From Aspidapion aeneum (lineage: Eukaryota > Arthropoda > Insecta > Coleoptera > Brentidae): a DNA stretch of 64,000 nucleotides. The stretch's first letter is position 1; each line of letters opens with the position of its first letter. A model generated the notes under the pieces. That model searched no databases and was not told the origin of the DNA. It saw only the letters and a list, made by a program, of their open reading frames with translations. The stretch lies in NCBI GenBank assembly GCA_963576565.1, contig CAUYVT010000055.1:1-64000 (forward strand), in the 5' to 3' direction. The position numbers were made by a program, and so were the translations under genes. Shown here piece after piece: positions 53,955 through 63,508 of the stretch.

Positions 53955-54893
53955 CTATCCTCCTCTGCAGGTTTGATCGTCTCGATCAACATTTCCCAGG
54001 TAAGGTTTTAGTCTGTCTAGATGAACAACTTTCATCTTGGACTTCGGGCTTCTCTGGATTCGGTAGACTACATCATTAATTCTCTTAACAACTTTATAAG
54101 GCCCTTCCCATGGTGGTGTCAACTTAGGTGATCTTCCTTTCTTGCGTTGAGGATTGTATAGCCAGACTTGATCATTCTCTTTGAACCCTGAAGAGTTTGC
54201 TTTCAGGTCATATCTCGCTTTCATGCGGTCACTGGCTATTTCTATTCGCTCTCTAACCACTTTATGGATATCGTGCAGCTTTTGCCTTAAACGTTCGACA
54301 TAGTCATTAACCTCTAAGTGTGCTTCTTCAGGTGAACCAAACATGATATCACATGGTAAACGCAGTTCTCTACCAAACAAGATACTAGATGGAGTAGCTC
54401 CTGTCGTATTGTGAATGGCAGTTCTATAGACCATCAAAAACAATGGAATATATTGGTCCCAATCTGTTTGGTGCTCATCAACAACTTTGCAAAGATGTCC
54501 CTCTATTGTTTTATTAAATCTTTCAACCATGCCATCTGACTGCGGATGCAAAGCAGTAGTCCGTGTTTTATGTATTCCTAAAAGGTCACAGAGATTCTGG
54601 AAGAGCTTTGATTCAAAGTTTCTTCCTTGATCTGAATGTAGTTCCAAAGGAATGCCAAATCGGCTGAAAACATCATTTACCAGAACTTCTGCAACTGTAG
54701 CGGCCTCTTGGTTAGGCAAAGCAAAAACTTCTGGCCATTTGCTAAAATAATCCATGACAACAAGGATGTATTTGTTGCCCTTTTTAGTTTCTGGAAATGG
54801 TCCGGCCACATCAATAGCAATGCGTTCGAATGGCAGACCTACGTTATATTGTTTCATTTGACCTCTGGACCTTGGGACCTTGGCTGGCTGCAC
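53955..54893 (-). CDS. Gypsy integrase catalytic core and C-terminal domain (frame-shifted part of pol)
   Basis: 312 codons, offset by one frame from the upstream pol part. The DDE core shows I-D-V-A-G-P-F-P near 31, S-D-Q-G-R-N-F near 96 and H-P-Q-S-D-G-M-V-E-R-F-N near 130. The C-terminal W-E-G-P-Y motif near 268 is the GPY/F type used for target binding. It ends with a TAG that is part of the polypurine tract. The frame break between zinc region and core would prevent a single pol product; the first Met is probably not a natural start. Confidence 0.92.
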   Translation of the reverse strand: MQPAKVPRSRGQMKQYNVGLPFERIAIDVAGPFPETKKGNKYILVVMDYFSKWPEVFALPNQEAATVAEVLVNDVFSRFGIPLELHSDQGRNFESKLFQNLCDLLGIHKTRTTALHPQSDGMVERFNKTIEGHLCKVVDEHQTDWDQYIPLFLMVYRTAIHNTTGATPSSILFGRELRLPCDIMFGSPEEAHLEVNDYVERLRQKLHDIHKVVRERIEIASDRMKARYDLKANSSGFKENDQVWLYNPQRKKGRSPKLTPPWEGPYKVVKRINDVVYRIQRSPKSKMKVVHLDRLKPYLGNVDRDDQTCRGG

Positions 54894-57519
54894 AAGTCGA
54901 ACATCGGCGGCACCAGTTTTTCACATCTTGAAAGTAATTGACCCAATAAAATCGGTTTCGAATTTTGTCCATGGTTTTATTTATGCCTAGGTGCGCGCCT
55001 GATTTTCCACCATGGCATTCGGCCATTATATTGTCTACCATGCTCCTAGGAACCACTACTTGATTAATCACAGTAAGGCCATCGGCACTTTCCCAGGCAC
55101 GTTTAAGGATGTATTCTTCTATTATCAGTGAATCCCATTGTGCCCACAGTGATTTGAATATCACCCCTTGGTTTGCGATATCTTGCCATGATGGTCGTGG
55201 CTTGTTCTCTTCTTTCAATCGCAAGATAGGTCCCACATCTTTGTCGTTAAGTTGTGCGGTTCTAATTGAAGCCGACATCCATTCTTCATCTGGTTCTAAC
55301 TTTATCTGGCGCACGTAGGTAATTCCTTCTTTCTGGTCAATTTTCCTGCAATGTTTACAATCCTCGGGGCAAGGTCTTCTGCACAATGCATCTGCATTAT
55401 TATGCACCCTTCCTGCTCGGTGCTTAATTTGATAATGGTATTGTTGTAGCTTTTCTATCCATCTCGCGACTTGCCCCTCAGGTTGTTTCATTTTCATGAG
55501 CCACTGTAACGCAGCATGATCCGTTCTAATCAGAAACTCTTGTCCGTAGAGATATTTGTGAAAGTGATCTACAGATTTAACTATGGCTAGGAGCTCCTTT
55601 CTAGTAACACAATAATTTCTCTCTGGTTTGGCTAGCTTCTTGCTGAAAAATTCGATGACCCGTTCTTCTCCATCTTGTACTTGGGAGAGTACGGCTCCTA
55701 TGCCATCGTTGCTTGCATCAGTATCTAATATGAATTTTCCTTTTGGAATGGGATATGCAAGAATCGGACTAGAACATAATGCTGCTTTTAGTCTTCTAAA
55801 TGCTTGGTCACATTCGGTATTCCATTTGTAAGAAGCTTTATCTTCTGTAAGTCTATGTAACGGAGACGCTATTTTGGCGAATCCTTCTACAAATCGTCTG
55901 TAGTATGTACACAGACCCAAAAAGCTTCTCAATTCATGTTTGTCACGAGGTTGAGGCGATTCTTTTATTGCTTGTAGCTTCTTTTCGTCGGTATGGATGC
56001 CTTCTCGGGAAACGACGTGACCCAGGAACTCAACTTTTTCTTGGAACAGAAAACATTTCTTTGAGTTTAATTTAAGATTTGCGTTCCTGATTCTTGAGAA
56101 TACTTCTCGTAAATTATCTAGATGTTCTTGAAATGATTTCCCCATTACTATGACATCATCCAAATAGACTAGGCAGGTTTTCCAAGTAAGGCCTCGTAGA
56201 ACGACTTCCATTAGTCTTTCAAATGTAGCTGGGGCATTGCACAGGCCAAATGGCATCACATTAAACTGATAAAGTTCACTTCCAGCAGAGAATGCAGTCT
56301 TCTCTTTATCTCTTTCAAAGATTCCTACTTGCCAATACCCACTTTTCAGGTCAAGAGTAGAAAACCAATATGATCCTGCCAACGTTGTTAATGTGTCGTC
56401 TATTCTTGGCAGTGGGTAACTATCTTTCTTGGTCACATCGTTAAGTTTCCTGTAGTCGACACAAAATCTAGTACTTCCATCCTTTTTAGTGACCAACACC
56501 ACAGGAGATGACCAAGGACTTGATGACTCTTCAATAACACCGTCGCTGAGCATTTTATTAATGAGATTGTGAACTTCTTCTTGCTTGGCCGTTGGTAGTC
56601 TTCTTGGGGGTTGTCTTATCGGTTGGGCATCGCCAGTGTTGATAGCATGTTGAATAAGGTTTGTGCGTCCCGAACTACTCTTAGTTTCGAAGATATTACT
56701 TTGTTCTTCTATAAACTCTCTCGCTTTACTATATTCTTCTGGAGTGAGATGTTGCCAAGTTGACTCAAATTGCTGAAGTACCTCCATTGGTAACTTGCTT
56801 GTATCCTCGGAAGTTGGCTCTTCACATCTTGTTACTTTCTGTACTGGTTCAAATAATGCTACCACCTCCCCCTTATTAATTTTGACACTATTTGGGAAAA
56901 TATTGACGACTCTAATCGGGATGTCTTTATCGGTTTTAACTAGTGATTTTGCAACGAGGTAGGTGTTGGGTGTGTTTTGTTGGCTTATGAGTCCGACGCA
57001 GCTTGATGTTTTACTTTCCAGCCTCCCAAAAATTATGGTCTCACTGTTACCGACTAGTCTTGTTGTGCATACTGCCACGACCTTTATTGGTTCTTTATTG
57101 AAGTGACTATTTGACAAAATGAACTCTTCATTCCCAAATCTTAGGGTATTAAGTTTATTATCAAACGCAAATCCATGTTTACTTATCAAGTCCATTCCCA
57201 AAATAAATTCGTCTTCTATTTCGGCAACCAATACAGTGTGGCGAATCTTCAATCTTCCCAGCTGTAGGTCTATATCTGTCTGCCCCAACACGTCGGCGGA
57301 TTCTCCAGTCACAGTCTTAAGTGTTATTTTCTTTTCTATTGGTCGAATTTTATATCTCGTTGCAATTTTGAACTTAAGCAATGATATGGCAGCACCAGTG
57401 TCTACTGTTATATTAACTTTTCTCCCATTAATGAGTCCGTCGATGTTAAGACTGTCAGCAGTATGTTTTAGGCTCTTAATAGAGTAAATTTTGGGGGCTC
57501 TATTCCCATTAGCCAACAC
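54844..57519 (-). CDS. Gypsy pol: protease, RT, RNase H and integrase zinc domain
   Basis: 891 codons; the first base listed is a GTG, and the frame stays open upstream into gag, so it is probably made by -1 frameshifting. Protease D-T-G-A at 40-43. RT: core F-S-T-L-D-L-K-S-G-Y near 385 and active site Y-L-D-D at 452-455. RNase H: D-T-D-A-S near 595. Integrase HHCC zinc region near 855-880 (H..H...W-C-R-R-C..C). The frame leaves homology just after the zinc region and stops at 54844; the catalytic core continues in another frame from about 54893. Confidence 0.93.
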   Translation of the reverse strand: MLANGNRAPKIYSIKSLKHTADSLNIDGLINGRKVNITVDTGAAISLLKFKIATRYKIRPIEKKITLKTVTGESADVLGQTDIDLQLGRLKIRHTVLVAEIEDEFILGMDLISKHGFAFDNKLNTLRFGNEEFILSNSHFNKEPIKVVAVCTTRLVGNSETIIFGRLESKTSSCVGLISQQNTPNTYLVAKSLVKTDKDIPIRVVNIFPNSVKINKGEVVALFEPVQKVTRCEEPTSEDTSKLPMEVLQQFESTWQHLTPEEYSKAREFIEEQSNIFETKSSSGRTNLIQHAINTGDAQPIRQPPRRLPTAKQEEVHNLINKMLSDGVIEESSSPWSSPVVLVTKKDGSTRFCVDYRKLNDVTKKDSYPLPRIDDTLTTLAGSYWFSTLDLKSGYWQVGIFERDKEKTAFSAGSELYQFNVMPFGLCNAPATFERLMEVVLRGLTWKTCLVYLDDVIVMGKSFQEHLDNLREVFSRIRNANLKLNSKKCFLFQEKVEFLGHVVSREGIHTDEKKLQAIKESPQPRDKHELRSFLGLCTYYRRFVEGFAKIASPLHRLTEDKASYKWNTECDQAFRRLKAALCSSPILAYPIPKGKFILDTDASNDGIGAVLSQVQDGEERVIEFFSKKLAKPERNYCVTRKELLAIVKSVDHFHKYLYGQEFLIRTDHAALQWLMKMKQPEGQVARWIEKLQQYHYQIKHRAGRVHNNADALCRRPCPEDCKHCRKIDQKEGITYVRQIKLEPDEEWMSASIRTAQLNDKDVGPILRLKEENKPRPSWQDIANQGVIFKSLWAQWDSLIIEEYILKRAWESADGLTVINQVVVPRSMVDNIMAECHGGKSGAHLGINKTMDKIRNRFYWVNYFQDVKNWCRRCSTCAASQGPKVQRSNETI

Positions 57520-57542
57520 CCGCCCCTCTGCGTTGACTAGTT

Positions 57543-58841
57543 TTAGTTTTCCTGATCTCTTCTTCGGTACTCTGTCCCGCTAGATGGCGAGCGAGACCTT
57601 ATTTGGACGCGACAATCGCGTTGAATATGCCCTGTACGTCCGCATCTGAAACACTTTACATTTGGAGGGGATCGTCTGCTTTCTTTCAAAGAGTCAATGT
57701 TCTCTATCAGTGATTGAAACATTTGGTTTAGCGTTTTTGAGTTGACCTCATGTCCATTGCTCATTTCTTCTCCCTCCTGAATTGAAACAGCTCTTACTTT
57801 TGGCCTGGACATATTATTTGATGATTCAATTTCAAGGGCTCGAATCAACACTTCACTGCTGTTATGGAAGCGTTCTCGACGAAGTAACTTTGCTAAGTCC
57901 GTGTCTCGTAATCCGTTAATAAAGCGATCTACCGTGAAGGGATCTCTGTAATTTTCTGGCATTTCTGGGTCAGCTAAATACATCAGCCTCCTGATATCTG
58001 CTTCATACACTTGCAATGATTCTCCTGGTCTTTGTTGACGAATATTTAATTCTGACCAATGTAAATTTCGCAAGTGTTCGTCTCCATACCTTCTTTCTAA
58101 CGCTGCCACTAAAGCATTATAATTCTGTTTTTGTTCGACTGGAATGGACCGTAAAAGTCCCAGAGCAGGTTCTCGTAGAGCTACTAACAAAGCTCTAGCT
58201 TTTTCTTCATCATCCCAACCATTTGCAGCAGCGGCAGCTTCAAACTGTTGTTTGTAAGTAGACCAGGAAGACGTACCATCAAAATTTGGAGGCTTAATGT
58301 TTTGGTTGGAATTTACAACACATCCTTGAGCTTTTATTTTGTTGTGTTCTTTCTGAAGCTGTATAAACTGTTTTGACATGTCCTGGGATTTTTCTTCTAT
58401 GGTTTGAAAAACTGCTTCCCTTACATTCTGTAGTTTGTTCTCCACTTTTTCTTCAACATGTTGTACCTTTTCTTCAACATTTTGTACCTTCTCTTTAACA
58501 TTTTGTACCGTTTCTTCTACATTCTGCAAATTATTTTGTACCTTTTGTTCTACACTATGCATTCTTTGGGTTATTTCTTCCTTAAGATCTTCGGTTGCAG
58601 TCTTGAACTCTTCTCTCAGCTGTTCGGAGTTGCTCTTGATCTGATCGAAGTTTTCTTGCATGCTATCTAATGTCTGTCTCATGTCATTCTGGTTTTGTTC
58701 CATGGTCTGTTTCATATCGCCCTGATTTTGCTCAATGGTCTGTCTTATATCGTTCTGATTTTGAGCCATTTGAGCTGCTAGAGCCTGTATCATTTTAGTT
58801 AGATCTTCCATCTTTGCCGATCCTTGTCTAGTAAGCATCAA
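57543..58841 (-). CDS. Gypsy gag polyprotein
   Basis: 432 codons. Residues about 15-60 contain Q-N-x-x-D-M-R-Q-T repeats (E-Q-N-Q-G-D-M-K-Q-T, E-Q-N-Q-N-D-M-R-Q-T). Residues about 95-150 are a long heptad series built on V-Q-N-V-E-E-K, very likely a coiled coil. The capsid-like region follows (P-P-N-F-D-G-T-S-S-W-S-T-Y near 190, R-P-G-E-S-L near 260). A single CCHC zinc knuckle is at 397-410 (CFRCGRTGHIQRDC). It binds and packages element RNA. The frame ends E-N just before pol, which is open upstream of its listed start and overlaps gag in the -1 frame. Confidence 0.9.
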   Translation of the reverse strand: MMLTRQGSAKMEDLTKMIQALAAQMAQNQNDIRQTIEQNQGDMKQTMEQNQNDMRQTLDSMQENFDQIKSNSEQLREEFKTATEDLKEEITQRMHSVEQKVQNNLQNVEETVQNVKEKVQNVEEKVQHVEEKVENKLQNVREAVFQTIEEKSQDMSKQFIQLQKEHNKIKAQGCVVNSNQNIKPPNFDGTSSWSTYKQQFEAAAAANGWDDEEKARALLVALREPALGLLRSIPVEQKQNYNALVAALERRYGDEHLRNLHWSELNIRQQRPGESLQVYEADIRRLMYLADPEMPENYRDPFTVDRFINGLRDTDLAKLLRRERFHNSSEVLIRALEIESSNNMSRPKVRAVSIQEGEEMSNGHEVNSKTLNQMFQSLIENIDSLKESRRSPPNVKCFRCGRTGHIQRDCRVQIRSRSPSSGTEYRRRDQEN

Positions 58842-58856
58842 CTTCCTGATAAATCA

Positions 58857-59640
58857 CTTAAAACGTCTATTTTAGGGCTATAAAGCGAATGTCGAAGTTT
58901 TTCAATATCTCTTCCAATTCTTAAATAGAACCTAATGGAATGTTCTGGAATATACTGGTAAATGCTACTCTTTCTGCTACTAGGCAAATGTAGAAGTCAC
59001 TTTTTGATTATCTCTTTTGGTTCTCGAATAGACCGTCGTAGAATGTTATGGAATATTCTAGAAATAATTTCTAATTCTTACTTTTAAAATAACTAAGCTA
59101 CTGTCGAAGTCGGTATTTGTATATCTCTTCTAGTTTTTGAATAGAACGTCGTAGAATGTTACGGAATCTTCTAGAAATTCTTCCTAATTCTTACTTTTGA
59201 AATAACTAAACTAATGTCGAAATCGGTATTTGTATATCTCTTCTAGTTTTTGAATAGAACGTCGTAGAATGTTATGAAATCTTCTAGAAATTCTTTTTAG
59301 TTCTTACTTTTGAAATTACTAAGCTAATGTCGAAGTCTCTTTTTGGATATTTCTTCTGGTTTTCGAATAGAGCGTCGTAGAAAGTGATGGAATGTTCTAG
59401 AAATTCTTTCTGATTCTTACTTTTAAAATTACTCATCTAATGTCGAAGTCTGTATTTGTATATCTCTTCTAGTTTTTGAATAGAACGTCGTAGAATGTTA
59501 TAGAATATTCTAGAAAATCTCTCTAATTATCAATTTTTGGACTGTAAAGTTAATGTCGAAGTCGGTTCTTAAAGATCTCTTTTAGTTTTTGAATAAAACA
59601 ATATCGAACTTCTTCGAATATTCTGGAAAAATCACTTACT
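58857..59640 (-). repeat. Gypsy leader with about seven 110-bp tandem units
   Basis: Blocks of the type TGTCGAAGTCGGTATTTGTA, CTTCTAGTTTTTGAATAGAA and CGTCGTAGAATGTTATGGAA repeat with a spacing of 105-115 bp (restarts near 58890, 58990, 59105, 59215, 59328, 59433, 59553). The units lie between the primer site and gag. They have many stops and are untranslated. Confidence 0.85.
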
Positions 59641-59710
59641 GTTTTTCTGCCCAATTGTCCTATCCGGTGGTACTATGTAAGGGTAGTCTTTGCACTATTT
59701 ATTTCTTTTA

Positions 59711-59728
59711 GTTCCACTTCTGACACCA
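59711..59728 (-). promoter_or_regulatory. Gypsy primer-binding site candidate
   Basis: On the element strand TGGTGTCAGAAGTGGAAC starts two bases after the 5' LTR. The primer tRNA is not identified with certainty. Confidence 0.65.
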
Positions 59729-59730
59729 AT

Positions 59731-60145
59731 TGTTACGGGTTCACAACGACAAATTAAAACTCGCAATTGTTGAAAACGATACGTCAATTTATTTCGACAA
59801 ATTATGTACAAAAACACACACTTAAACTTAGTAATAACTTGCTAATAATTCACTACTATAATCGGTCTATTAACTTCGTGTTAATCTCACGACCACTACA
59901 GCACGTTATCTGTGACTGACTGCCTGGTGCGCGACCCCGGCCCTATATATAGGATCGTCCATCTCTCTCGAACTTTCCGGCAGCCTTCGACGTCCGGAAA
60001 GTTGCCGCACTACCGCGACCGCAAGCCACAGACAACGCAACTAAAACCTAGACTAAGAATACAACCTTAAGATAAATCGACCTAATACTACACTAAACCT
60101 AAATAAATTCCAATTATAAAATTTAAATAACTTAAATTTGTAACA
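59731..60145 (-). repeat. Gypsy 5' LTR
   Basis: 415 bp, uninterrupted. Contains a TATATATAGG block (59944-59953) that could serve as a core promoter element for either strand. Paired with the split 3' LTR. Confidence 0.93.
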
Positions 60146-60295
60146 ATATGATTCAAAAAGAGACTCCTTTATCGAACTATATGATTTGTGTTAAGCATGA
60201 CAAGCCATTGGTTTATTAAACGGTTAGGTAATTTTACCTTACCTGACCTTGCTTAAACTGTTTATGTGAATATACCTAAGCAAACATGATACGCG
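60146..60295. other. Intron flank of Gypsy
   Basis: Starts with the ATAT target copy. No feature seen. Confidence 0.45.
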
Positions 60296-60466
60296 TCATT
60301 TTCTATATTTCGATCTTATTTACGTTTTTTTTTTGATATTTTGTTATTCGATCTTTTGCCTTTCGATCTTTTGTACTTTCGATCTTCTGTATTTTCGATG
60401 TTTTGTATTTTCGATCTTTTGCCTTTTCGATCTTTTGTATTTCGATCTTTGTTCCGCCACCCGCGC
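60296..60466 (-). repeat. Minisatellite of GATCGAAA units, inverted to 46184-46395
   Basis: About eight units of TTTTGTATTTTCGATC type; the right edge GATCTTTGTTCCGCCACCC is the complement of the left edge at 46171-46190. It lies on the other side of Gypsy in opposite orientation. Confidence 0.88.
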
Positions 60467-61180
60467 TTTTTATAATATTTAAATTTTGGGTCATTTTCAT
60501 CTGAAATGCATCTGCAGAGATAGTTTTAAGTTATTTATATTATTTGGATTTTAATTTTTTTTTATAGAATATTGATTGTTTCTATGGTTTTACAAATTTT
60601 AAGGGGTTTAGGTGGTACTAAAGTTTAAAATTATTTTATATGAAATCCTTTGACTGCACGGACTAGATTTCCAAAGAAATTACATAATGTTATTTTTTCT
60701 TTATTTTTAAAGTTAATTTGAATTTTCTAAAATCTTGCAGTTTTTTGGCCTGTAAGTATTTAAAAAACCTAAACCTAAACTGGTCGGGATCAAATCTATA
60801 ACCCGGCTTGCTTGAGATAGAATTCCAATATAAGTTGCGCTTTTTATAATATTTAAATTTTGGTTCATTTTCATCTGAAATACATCTGCAGAGATAGTTT
60901 TAAGTTATTTAAGTATTATTTGGATTTTAATTTTTTTTATAGAATATTGATTGTTTCTATGGTTTTACAAACTTTAAGGGGTTAAGGTGGTACTAAAGTT
61001 TGAGACTATTTTATATGAAATCCTTTGACTGCACGTACTAGATTTCCAAAGAAATTACATAATGTTATTTTTTCTTTATTTTTAAAGTTAATTTGAATTT
61101 TCTAAAATCGTGCAGTTTTTTGGCCTGTAAGTGTTTAAAAAACCTAAACCTAAACTGGTCGAGATCAAATCTATATACTT
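60467..61180 (+). repeat. Direct tandem duplication, unit about 370 bp
   Basis: The unit starting GCGCTTTTTATAATATTTAA (60468) restarts at about 60838 and shares TGCATCTGCAGAGATAG-like and TTTTTGGCCTGTAAGT blocks throughout. The join GCTTGCTTGAGATAGAATTC also occurs at about 46133, beside the other minisatellite. Non-coding. Confidence 0.85.
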
Positions 61181-61271
61181 TATACACTGCTCCAAATGCT
61201 AAGTTTTAAGATCTTAGTAAATACTGTTAGAGTTTACCGGAATTTGTAACATTAATAAATACAAAACATAC

Positions 61272-61423
61272 CATTGCGAAAAATTTCAAATGCTCTGATA
61301 CAGTTAGATCAGGAAATAAAAGGTTGTGTTGAGGACATAAACCAATACTATCTGTTATTTCTGATCGTGAATTTATAGGTTGCCCATTCATCATTATCGT
61401 TCCGGATGTCCTTGATATAAGCC
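61272..61423 (-). CDS. ABCA-subfamily transporter, exon with Q-loop of first nucleotide-binding domain
   Basis: This is the most 5' exon of the ABCA gene visible here; the gene is on the minus strand. It is 152 bp: two bases completing a Gly codon, then 50 codons. It is bordered by an acceptor (TTTTCAG at 61424-61430) and a donor (GTATGT at 61266-61271). The product reads L-I-S-R-T-S-G-T, then G-L-C-P-Q-H-N (the Q-loop), then L-T-V-S-E-H-L. In ABCA proteins this block directly follows Walker A. The ATPase domain powers lipid or sterol transport across membranes in this family. Phase 0 at the donor joins it to the 28720-28875 exon. The Walker A exon is not seen between 61424 and 64000 and presumably lies beyond the window. 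The match to the first rather than second ATPase domain rests on the downstream exons. Confidence 0.9.
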
Positions 61424-62239
61424 CTGAAAATATACATTATAAAATACTGTGAAAAAAATATATATACATATATTTGGTCGATTGGCTACGGCGAAAAGTA
61501 ACTAATAAAGTAGATCTAAGATAAAAAGCAACCAATAATAGTATGTCCCAAATTTGACACTTATGAAGGGTTTCGAATAGGTTAGAGAAGAGATAGAGAA
61601 AAACGAGGCTCAACTTTTAAGAAAAAATAGATACAGCGAAAACAACTTTTTCTTTACTTTTTGAAACATTGGGATAGTAAAAATTTTTATCAACGAGAAT
61701 TTCTTTTATATGAAAATTATTTTTTTACATTACTTTATATAAAAAATATAACTGTTAAATTAAATTTTGTTTGAATCATAAAGGTGATGTTATTGTTTTT
61801 CTTTTAGAAAAAGTTTTTTTCATTCGATTTTAATTTTTTTTTAAATAATGCCACAGTTAATATTTTAATATTTTTATTTACTTTTAATTAATATATTTAA
61901 ATACTTTATTTTAACTTTCTTTTAAATTTGCTTTTTGGATATATTTCTATATTTATTTTAAAGGAAATTTTATGCTGATTTCAAAAATCGAATACGAAAA
62001 AAATCAACACCTTTATGTAATATATCGAAAACTTAAAGTAAGAGGTAAAATTCATTTTTGAGAGTTTCGCGAAAAAATAAAACATAATGAAAAATTCATT
62101 TACATTAGAAAGAAAAAGTGCATAGTCAAATTTATATCAATTTTTAATTACGTCATTTTTGTTTATCTTTTTCTAGCTTATATCAACTGGCGGTAACAAT
62201 ATTTTTTATTTTATATTTTATTTTATAAGTATTTTTTAG
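61424..62239. other. Intron sequence, nothing recognised
   Basis: AT-rich intron upstream of the Q-loop exon. The missing Walker A exon was looked for here and not found. Confidence 0.5.
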
Positions 62240-62690
62240 AAGTCTGCACCATGGCTAACTTATTATTTAGAGAGAGAGTGTGTTTCATTAAATCTGCACT
62301 GTTGCTTACTTATGATTTAAGTAAAGAAAACAAATTATATTTTTAAATGAAGGAAACATTGATTATTTATAAAAAACTAAACTTTGTTTGTTTTGCTATT
62401 AGATAAAATAAAAATTATTTCTTTATACAGGACGTTCCGTTAAGTTTGCACCATTGCTAACTTATGATTTTAATAAAGGAAACATTTTATTTTAGAAAAA
62501 TTAACTTTATTACCTAAACCCATTGTTTTTTGTTATTAATTAAAAATAAATATTTATTTATTTATTTATTGTACAAGATTTTATGAAAAAGTATATACAT
62601 TGTCAAGTAGTTTTAGCATTAACAATTATTAATTCTTTATACAGGGTGTTTCATTAAGTCTGCACCATTGCTAACTTTTTTGTTATTTGA
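62240..62690 (+). repeat. Three diverged copies of a GTCTGCACCATTGCTAAC module
   Basis: Copies start near 62250, 62430 and 62645. They share TTTCATTAAGTCTGCAC-type and GCTAACTTATGATTT blocks, two of them preceded by ACAGG(G/A)YGTT. Probably the end of a mobile element of unknown class. Confidence 0.55.
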
Positions 62691-62861
62691 TTTACTAGAT
62701 TGGTTATATTAGCAAACCAGTAGTATCCTTCTCGCTGTTTAACAGTGGCGGATCCAGGGGGCAGAACCGACACCCCACCCTCTTCCAGACATATAACTCT
62801 TTTTTTCGTTTAGCAACATCACTTATTTAAAATTCGTCCTAAATTCCCCTTAATTTCTTCT

Positions 62862-63009
62862 AAATCAAACAAGTTTCGTGGCTAATCGGGCAAATAGGAG
62901 TTTTTGTTTCTCTCATATTTTTCCGTGGATCGCCTATAAGCTTAACCTCGCGGGGGTCCAAGATCTAATGGACACCTAATAAGTGTTGACAGTTAACTGT
63001 TTCGTCCTT
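62862..63009 (+). repeat. Direct repeat, copy 1 of 2
   Basis: 148 bp starting AAATCAAACAAGTTTCGTGG and ending CAGTTAACTGTTTCGTCCTT. About 95% like 63360-63508. Confidence 0.85.
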
Positions 63010-63359
63010 ATGGGACTCTTCAGAACACTGCTGGTCAATGTGACAATTCTTCAAGTTAATTAGACGGTTTTGTCTCTAATCAAATGTAAATAGTGAGAAA
63101 ACTATCGCAAGAAGCGCCATCTACCGAAATACGAGAGAAACAAAAACAAAAGCAGGCGAAAAACTGCTATACAATATCGATCAATGAAAAGATCGAATAC
63201 AAATAAAAGAAAACAAACTATAGTCCGTGACCTACGACAGCTCTTTGTCTTTCAGGCCGGATCAACGCATATTGCATTTTTACCCGTCATCAAGACACGT
63301 GAGCGTCAATCAAGCCAAATAATACTAACAAACGTGGAATTTCGTACCCGTGAATTTAA

Positions 63360-63508
63360 AAATCAAACAAGTTTCGTGGCTAATCGGTCAAATAATAGTT
63401 GTTGTTTCTCTCATATTTTTCCGTGGGTAGCCTATAAGCTTAACCTCACGGGGATCCAAGATCTAATGTACACCTAATAAGTGTTGACAGTTAACTGTTT
63501 CATCCTTT
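63360..63508 (+). repeat. Direct repeat, copy 2 of 2
   Basis: Second copy, 498 bp downstream. The interval has no coding frame that I trust; the 97-codon frame at 63184-63477 overlaps this repeat and is not called. Confidence 0.85.

Larger units (their letters stand above)
46651..60145 (-). mobile_element. Gypsy-type (Ty3-like) LTR retrotransposon, interrupted by BEL3
   Basis: Minus strand. LTRs are 415 bp each: the right (5') LTR is 59731-60145; the left (3') LTR is 46651-46660 plus 53550-53954, split by BEL3. Ends are TGTTAC..GTAACA. I see two differences between LTRs. Target duplication ATAT (46647-46650 and 60146-60149). Without the nested insertion the element is about 6.6 kb. It has gag, then pol in the -1 frame with protease, RT, RNase H and integrase in that order, the Gypsy order. 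No envelope frame. Pol has a frame break in the integrase, so this copy is probably defective. Confidence 0.95.

Noticed and set aside
54708..54941. Plus-strand frame over the Gypsy integrase, and similar frames over BEL and Gypsy coding regions
   Set aside because: Shadows of the long element frames on the opposite strand.
63184..63477. 97-codon frame near the right edge
   Set aside because: Overlaps one copy of a 148-bp direct repeat; no recognisable motif.
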